NCBI GenBank assembly: GCA_030523775.1
Contig: JAUNHW010000001.1
Coordinates: 1 to 64,000 of the forward strand
Reading direction: 5' to 3'
Source: Akkermansia sp.
GTDB taxonomy: Bacteria; Verrucomicrobiota; Verrucomicrobiia; Verrucomicrobiales; Akkermansiaceae
Length of the DNA: 64,000 bases
Shown: positions 59,050 to 64,000 of the stretch, in pieces
Layout: each line of letters starts with the position of its first letter
Numbering within the stretch: the stretch's first letter is position 1
Position numbers and translations under genes: made by a program
The notes under the pieces: model-generated
Told to the model about the DNA's origin: nothing
Seen by the model: the letters and a program-made list of their open reading frames with translations, nothing else
Database searches by the model: none

Positions 59050-60471
59050 ATGTTGAAATTGCATGATACACAGTCGGGGGCGCTGAAGCCCGTGGTGGCG
59101 GAAGACGGCAAGACGCTGCGCTTCTACTGTTGCGGACCGACCGTGTATGCCGCCGCGCACATCGGCAATTTCCGCACCTTCGTGGTGCAGGACGTGTTCC
59201 GCCGCGTGGTGGAGCTGGGCGGCCTGCGCACCAAGCATGTGCGCAACATCACGGATGTGGACGACAAGACCATCCGCAACTCCCAGGCGCAGGGCGTGCC
59301 GCTGCAGGAGTACACCGCCAAGTGGACGGAGAAGTTCCACGTGGACTGTGCGGCGCTCAACTGCCTGGCGCCGCATGTGGAGCCAAGTGCCGTGGGCCAT
59401 ATTGCGGAGCAGATCGACATTGTGCAGAAGCTCATGGACAAGGGCCACGCCTACCAGAGCGAGGACGGCTCCGTGTACTTCCGGATTTCTTCCTACCCCG
59501 ACTACGGCAAGCTGGCGCACCTGGACCGCCAGGCGCTGGATTTGGGCAAGACGGCGGCCACGCGCGCAGACGTGGACGAGTACGACAAGGACAGCGTGGC
59601 GGATTTCGTGCTATGGAAGGCGCGCCGCCCGGAGGACGGCCCCAACCACTGGGATTCCCCGTGGGGGGAGGGTCGCCCCGGCTGGCACCTGGAGTGCTCC
59701 GCCATGAGCCACAAGTACCTCGGCGACACGTTTGACCTGCATTCCGGCGGGGTGGACCTGGTGTTCCCGCACCATGAGAACGAGATAGCGCAGAGCCGCT
59801 GCGCATGCGGCGGAGAGAGCGCGCGCCACTGGTTCCACGTGACCCACCTGCTGGTGGACGGCGCGAAGATGAGCAAGAGCCTGGGCAACATGTACACGCT
59901 GGACCAGCTTCAGGAAATGGGCTACACGCCCGCCGCCCTGCGCTATGTGCTGGCCGGCGCCTACTACCGCCGCCCGCTCAACTTCACCCTTTCCGGCATG
60001 AAGGATGCCACCAGCGCCCTCAACAAGCTCGGCCGCTTCAACAAGGAGCTCGCCAAGGCCGCAGGCTCCGCCGCAAAGGAACCCGCCTACCGCGACCTCG
60101 TGAAGAACCGCCCGGAACCGGGGCCCTTCCAGCCCGCTTGGGACAGCCTGGAAGACGACCTCAACACGCCGGAGGCCCTGGGCCACGTGTTCAGCGCCAT
60201 GCACAGCATCAAGCCGGCGGAGCTGGATGCCGCGCAAGCTGCGGAAACGTGGCGGCAGTTCCGTCTCATCACGGAGGCGCTGGGCCTGCTGCTGCCGGAT
60301 CCCGATGCAGACATCGAGGTGCCGGAGGACATCCGCGCCATCGCGGAGGAGCGCTGGGCTGCCCGCACCGCCAAGGACTGGGCGAAGGCGGACGAGCTGC
60401 GCGCCAAGCTCGCCGAACTCGGCTGGGGCATGAAGGATGGCAAAACCGAATACAAACTGACCAAAATCTGA
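59050..60471 (+). CDS. cysS: Cysteinyl-tRNA synthetase
   Basis: 473 residues. Class I motifs HIGN (AHIGNFRTF near 35) and KMSKS (KMSKSLGN near 280), zinc-site cysteines in FYCCGPTVY near 27, the Cys in LECSAM and the His-Glu pair in PHHENEIAQS match the family. It charges tRNA-Cys. The start is fixed by the promoter that ends 7 bases upstream. queF follows 2 bases after the stop. Confidence 0.95.
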   Translation: MLKLHDTQSGALKPVVAEDGKTLRFYCCGPTVYAAAHIGNFRTFVVQDVFRRVVELGGLRTKHVRNITDVDDKTIRNSQAQGVPLQEYTAKWTEKFHVDCAALNCLAPHVEPSAVGHIAEQIDIVQKLMDKGHAYQSEDGSVYFRISSYPDYGKLAHLDRQALDLGKTAATRADVDEYDKDSVADFVLWKARRPEDGPNHWDSPWGEGRPGWHLECSAMSHKYLGDTFDLHSGGVDLVFPHHENEIAQSRCACGGESARHWFHVTHLLVDGAKMSKSLGNMYTLDQLQEMGYTPAALRYVLAGAYYRRPLNFTLSGMKDATSALNKLGRFNKELAKAAGSAAKEPAYRDLVKNRPEPGPFQPAWDSLEDDLNTPEALGHVFSAMHSIKPAELDAAQAAETWRQFRLITEALGLLLPDPDADIEVPEDIRAIAEERWAARTAKDWAKADELRAKLAELGWGMKDGKTEYKLTKI

Positions 60472-60473
60472 TT

Positions 60474-60884
60474 ATGGAAAACAACGTCACAATCCTCGGA
60501 AAGCACACCGCGTTTGTGGGGTCGCCGGATGATGCGAAGCTGGAATCGTTCCCGAACCGCACGCCGGGACGGCCGTACAAAATCACGCTGGACACGCACG
60601 AATTCTCGTCGCTGTGTCCCGTGACGGGGCAGCCGGACAGCTGCCACCTCACCATCACCTACAGCCCCGCGGAGAAGTGCGTGGAAACCAAGAGTCTGAA
60701 ATACTACCTGGCCTCCTACCGCAACTATCCCGCGTTCAACGAACAGGTGGTGAACCGCATCCTGGATGATTTGGTGGAGGCCATCTCCCCCGCGTGGATG
60801 GTGGTGGAGGGCCGCTTCGGCATGCGCGGCGGCATCCAGCTCACCTGCACCGCGGAACACCAGCCGGAAAACAGGCTGCCCTAA
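60474..60884 (+). CDS. queF: NADPH-dependent 7-cyano-7-deazaguanine reductase
   Basis: 136 residues, the small unimodular QueF. The active-site cysteine is in FSSLCPVTGQPD and the conserved CVETKSLKYY follows. It reduces preQ0 to preQ1 in queuosine synthesis. The ATG at 60474 lies 2 bases after the cysS stop. queC, which makes preQ0, lies one gene further on; the gene between them is a nuclease. Confidence 0.93.
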   Translation: MENNVTILGKHTAFVGSPDDAKLESFPNRTPGRPYKITLDTHEFSSLCPVTGQPDSCHLTITYSPAEKCVETKSLKYYLASYRNYPAFNEQVVNRILDDLVEAISPAWMVVEGRFGMRGGIQLTCTAEHQPENRLP

Positions 60885-60896
60885 CCCATACCAACC

Positions 60897-61859
60897 ATGA
60901 CCAACACCCTGAAACTCATCTGCGCTGCCCTACTGGCCGCATTTGTCCTGCCCTGCCCCGCGGCTTCGGACACCCTGCCCGCCAAGCTGAAGGGCAAGGT
61001 GGTGCGCATCGCGGACGGCGACACCGTGACCATCCGGCTCAAGGACGGCACGCAGGAGAAAATCCGCTTCTACGGCATCGATGCCCCGGAGTCCGACCAA
61101 GAGTACGGTGACAAGTCGCGCGAGAAGCTGGTGTCGCTCATCGATGGCAAGACCATCACGGTGAAAACGCACAAGCGCGACCAGTACGACCGCGTGCTGG
61201 GGGAAATCTATCTCGGCAAGAAGGACATCAGCCTCATCATGGTGCAGGAGGGCTGCGCGTGGCACTACGACCACTACGCGCCGGAGCTCACCGAGCTGGC
61301 GGACGCCCAGAAGCAGGCGCAGGCCGCCAAGAAGGGGCTCTGGAACGTGGAGGGCGAGCCCACCGCGCCGTGGGATTACCGCCGCGGCGGCAAGGTCGCC
61401 AAGAAGAAGCCGCAGAAGAACCCCGCCGCCGACGTGGTGCCGGATTCCGGCAAGATATACGGTCAGGTGGTGCGTGTGACGGACGGCGACACGCTCACCG
61501 TGCGCATGGAGAACGGGCGTGAGGAGAAGGTGCAGCTGCTGGGCATCGACGCCCCGGAAATGGACCAGGACTATGGGCAGGAGGCGCGGCAGCGGCTGTT
61601 CCAGCTGGTGCAGGGCAAGCATGTGGACGTGGTCTATCCCGGACGCGAGGGGCTGGGACGCATCAATGGCAAGGTGTACTTCCACGACCAGTACATCAAC
61701 CTCATCCTGGTGCAGGAGGGCTGCGCCTGGCACTCCGAAAAATACGGACCCGACGAGGCCGACCTGCGGGAGGCCCACCGGCAGGCCAAGGAGGCCAAGA
61801 AGGGGCTCTGGGCCAACCCTGACGCCAGGGAACCCTGGAAACACAGAAACGGATATTGA
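60897..61859 (+). CDS. Secreted protein with two thermonuclease (SNase) domains
   Basis: 320 residues. A signal peptide (LICAALLAAFVLPCPAA) leads to two SNase-like domains (about 30-150 and 182-315) joined by a Lys-rich linker (GGKVAKKKPQKNPAAD). The first has the full set: DGDT, IRFYGIDAPE with the catalytic Arg and Glu, and YDRVLGEIY with the second Arg. The second has VQLLGIDAPE, in which Arg is Gln, so it may be inactive or weak. Such secreted nucleases clear DNA or feed on it. It lies between queF and queC. Confidence 0.85.
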   Translation: MTNTLKLICAALLAAFVLPCPAASDTLPAKLKGKVVRIADGDTVTIRLKDGTQEKIRFYGIDAPESDQEYGDKSREKLVSLIDGKTITVKTHKRDQYDRVLGEIYLGKKDISLIMVQEGCAWHYDHYAPELTELADAQKQAQAAKKGLWNVEGEPTAPWDYRRGGKVAKKKPQKNPAADVVPDSGKIYGQVVRVTDGDTLTVRMENGREEKVQLLGIDAPEMDQDYGQEARQRLFQLVQGKHVDVVYPGREGLGRINGKVYFHDQYINLILVQEGCAWHSEKYGPDEADLREAHRQAKEAKKGLWANPDAREPWKHRNGY

Positions 61860-61865
61860 AACGCC

Positions 61866-62522
61866 ATGAAAGTAGCCGTACTCCTCTCCGGCGGGCTTGA
61901 CTCCACCACCGCTCTCCACTGGGCCAAGGCCCGGCACGAGGTGGTGTGCGCCATATCGTTCGACTACGGCAGCAACCACGGCAAGCGAGAGCTTGCGTGC
62001 GCGCGGCAACAGGCGGAATCCGCCGGCGTGCCGTACCGCGAGATTGACCTCACCGTGCTCAAGCCGCACCTGTCCAGCGCGCTGCTGAGCGGGGCGGATG
62101 CCATCCCCACCGGCGACTACGCCGAGGAGAATTTGAAACAGACCGTGGTGCCGTTCCGCAACGGCATCTTCCTGGCCATCGCCGCGGGCGTGGCGGAGAG
62201 CGCGGGCGCGGAGGGGTTGGTGATAGCGGCCCACGCGGGCGACCACGACCTGTATCCCGACTGCCGCTCGGAGTTCATGGACGCCATGGGCGCGGCCATC
62301 CGCCTGGGCACCTACGCGCAACTGCAGGTGCTGGCACCGTTCATCCACGCCAGCAAGGGGGAGATAGCGGCGCAGGGCGCGCGGCTGGGCGTGGACTACG
62401 CGCACACGTACTCCTGCTACCGCGGCGGAGAGAAACACTGCGGGCAGTGCGCCACCTGCCGCGAGCGCAAGGAGGCCTTCGCCGCCGCCGGAATCCCCGA
62501 CCCCACCGAATACGAATCCTAA
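61866..62522 (+). CDS. queC: 7-cyano-7-deazaguanine synthase
   Basis: 218 residues. The PP-loop LLSGGLDSTT (near 6) binds ATP, SFDYGSNH follows, and the zinc cysteines are in YSCYRGGEKHCGQCATC near 195. It converts carboxy-deazaguanine to preQ0 with ammonia and ATP in the queuosine pathway. It follows the nuclease by 6 bases and precedes miaB by 7, so queF, nuclease, queC and miaB read as one transcript of tRNA-modification genes with a guest. Confidence 0.93.
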   Translation: MKVAVLLSGGLDSTTALHWAKARHEVVCAISFDYGSNHGKRELACARQQAESAGVPYREIDLTVLKPHLSSALLSGADAIPTGDYAEENLKQTVVPFRNGIFLAIAAGVAESAGAEGLVIAAHAGDHDLYPDCRSEFMDAMGAAIRLGTYAQLQVLAPFIHASKGEIAAQGARLGVDYAHTYSCYRGGEKHCGQCATCRERKEAFAAAGIPDPTEYES

Positions 62523-62529
62523 CACCGCC

Positions 62530-63894
<1,365 letters not shown>

Positions 63895-63904
63895 GATTAG
63901 GATT

Positions 63905-64000
63905 ATGAAGGCGACTCTGATTGGATTGTTGATGACGTGGTGTGTTGCTCTGGCGGGGGAGTTTCCTTGGAGTGATGCACCTAGTGCGGAATTGAAGGCG
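63905..64000 (+). CDS. N-terminal part of a secreted protein (runs off the window)
   Basis: 32 codons remain open to the edge. A signal peptide-like start (MKATLIGLLMTWCVALAGEF) is followed by SDAPSAELKA. It begins 11 bases after miaB. The family cannot be told from so little sequence. Confidence 0.45.
   Translation, partial: MKATLIGLLMTWCVALAGEFPWSDAPSAELKA

Overview
The window is GC-rich (clearly above 60 percent by eye), densely coded bacterial DNA. Gene content and protein style suggest a host-associated Verrucomicrobiota of the Akkermansia type. The pointers are a long Bacteroidetes/Verrucomicrobia-style PurF, GTP-dependent PEP carboxykinase, a Bacteroidetes-type CydB, an oxygen-sensitive class III ribonucleotide reductase, a secreted GH2 glycosidase, a bile-acid/sodium symporter-family protein, a secreted serpin, and Rhs debris of a kind common in that group. 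This assignment is inference from families, not from a marker-gene search.

Layout. Positions 1-7374 hold a gene tail and terminator, a beta-CASP metallo-hydrolase, a MarR regulator, purM-purF and glgB. Positions 7417-11085 form a small defence-like island on the minus strand: two overlapping RlaP/YcgL-type nucleotidyltransferases, then an AbiEii-like nucleotidyltransferase with its regulator, whose promoter carries a perfect 20-bp palindrome. Positions 11220-14790 are the anaerobic ribonucleotide reductase locus (nrdG, a separate glycyl-radical tail gene, nrdD, a long leader and candidate NrdR boxes). Positions 14989-23256 hold a YlbF-family protein with a Cys/His tail, a BASS transporter, an HD phosphohydrolase, a GH2 enzyme and pckG. 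Positions 23384-32633 hold an RNA m5C methyltransferase, a lipase-like hydrolase, a HAD phosphatase, an LptF/G permease, a metallophosphoesterase, aroD, nrdR, aroK and others. Positions 32641-41490 are a long minus-strand run: cydB, murJ, two TPR membrane proteins, lysC and hom.

Positions 41691-44368 carry an M28 peptidase lipoprotein and an ABC-F ATPase. Positions 44369-50347 are an accessory region of mixed, locally very low GC. It has three broken Rhs pieces, several AT-rich small lipoproteins that could be immunity proteins, a serpin lipoprotein, a short membrane protein, and two copies of a 385-bp structured repeat, each placed directly behind a terminator-like hairpin. It ends beside a tRNA-Val(UAC) and a duplicated array of GC-rich hairpins. 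Positions 50986-64000 return to core genes: leuS, rplY, a 43-residue lipoprotein with ruvB, an amidase, an EamA transporter, cysS, queF, a two-domain thermonuclease, queC and miaB.

Two genome-wide habits show through. Sigma-70-like promoters (TTGnnn, 16-18 bp, TAnnnT) sit so close to start codons that many transcripts should be leaderless or nearly so, and Shine-Dalgarno motifs are mostly absent. AT-rich heptamer tandem repeats sit in at least five intergenic sites. The least ordinary items are the split class III ribonucleotide reductase, the Rhs/serpin accessory region with its twin structured repeats, and the nucleotidyltransferase island.
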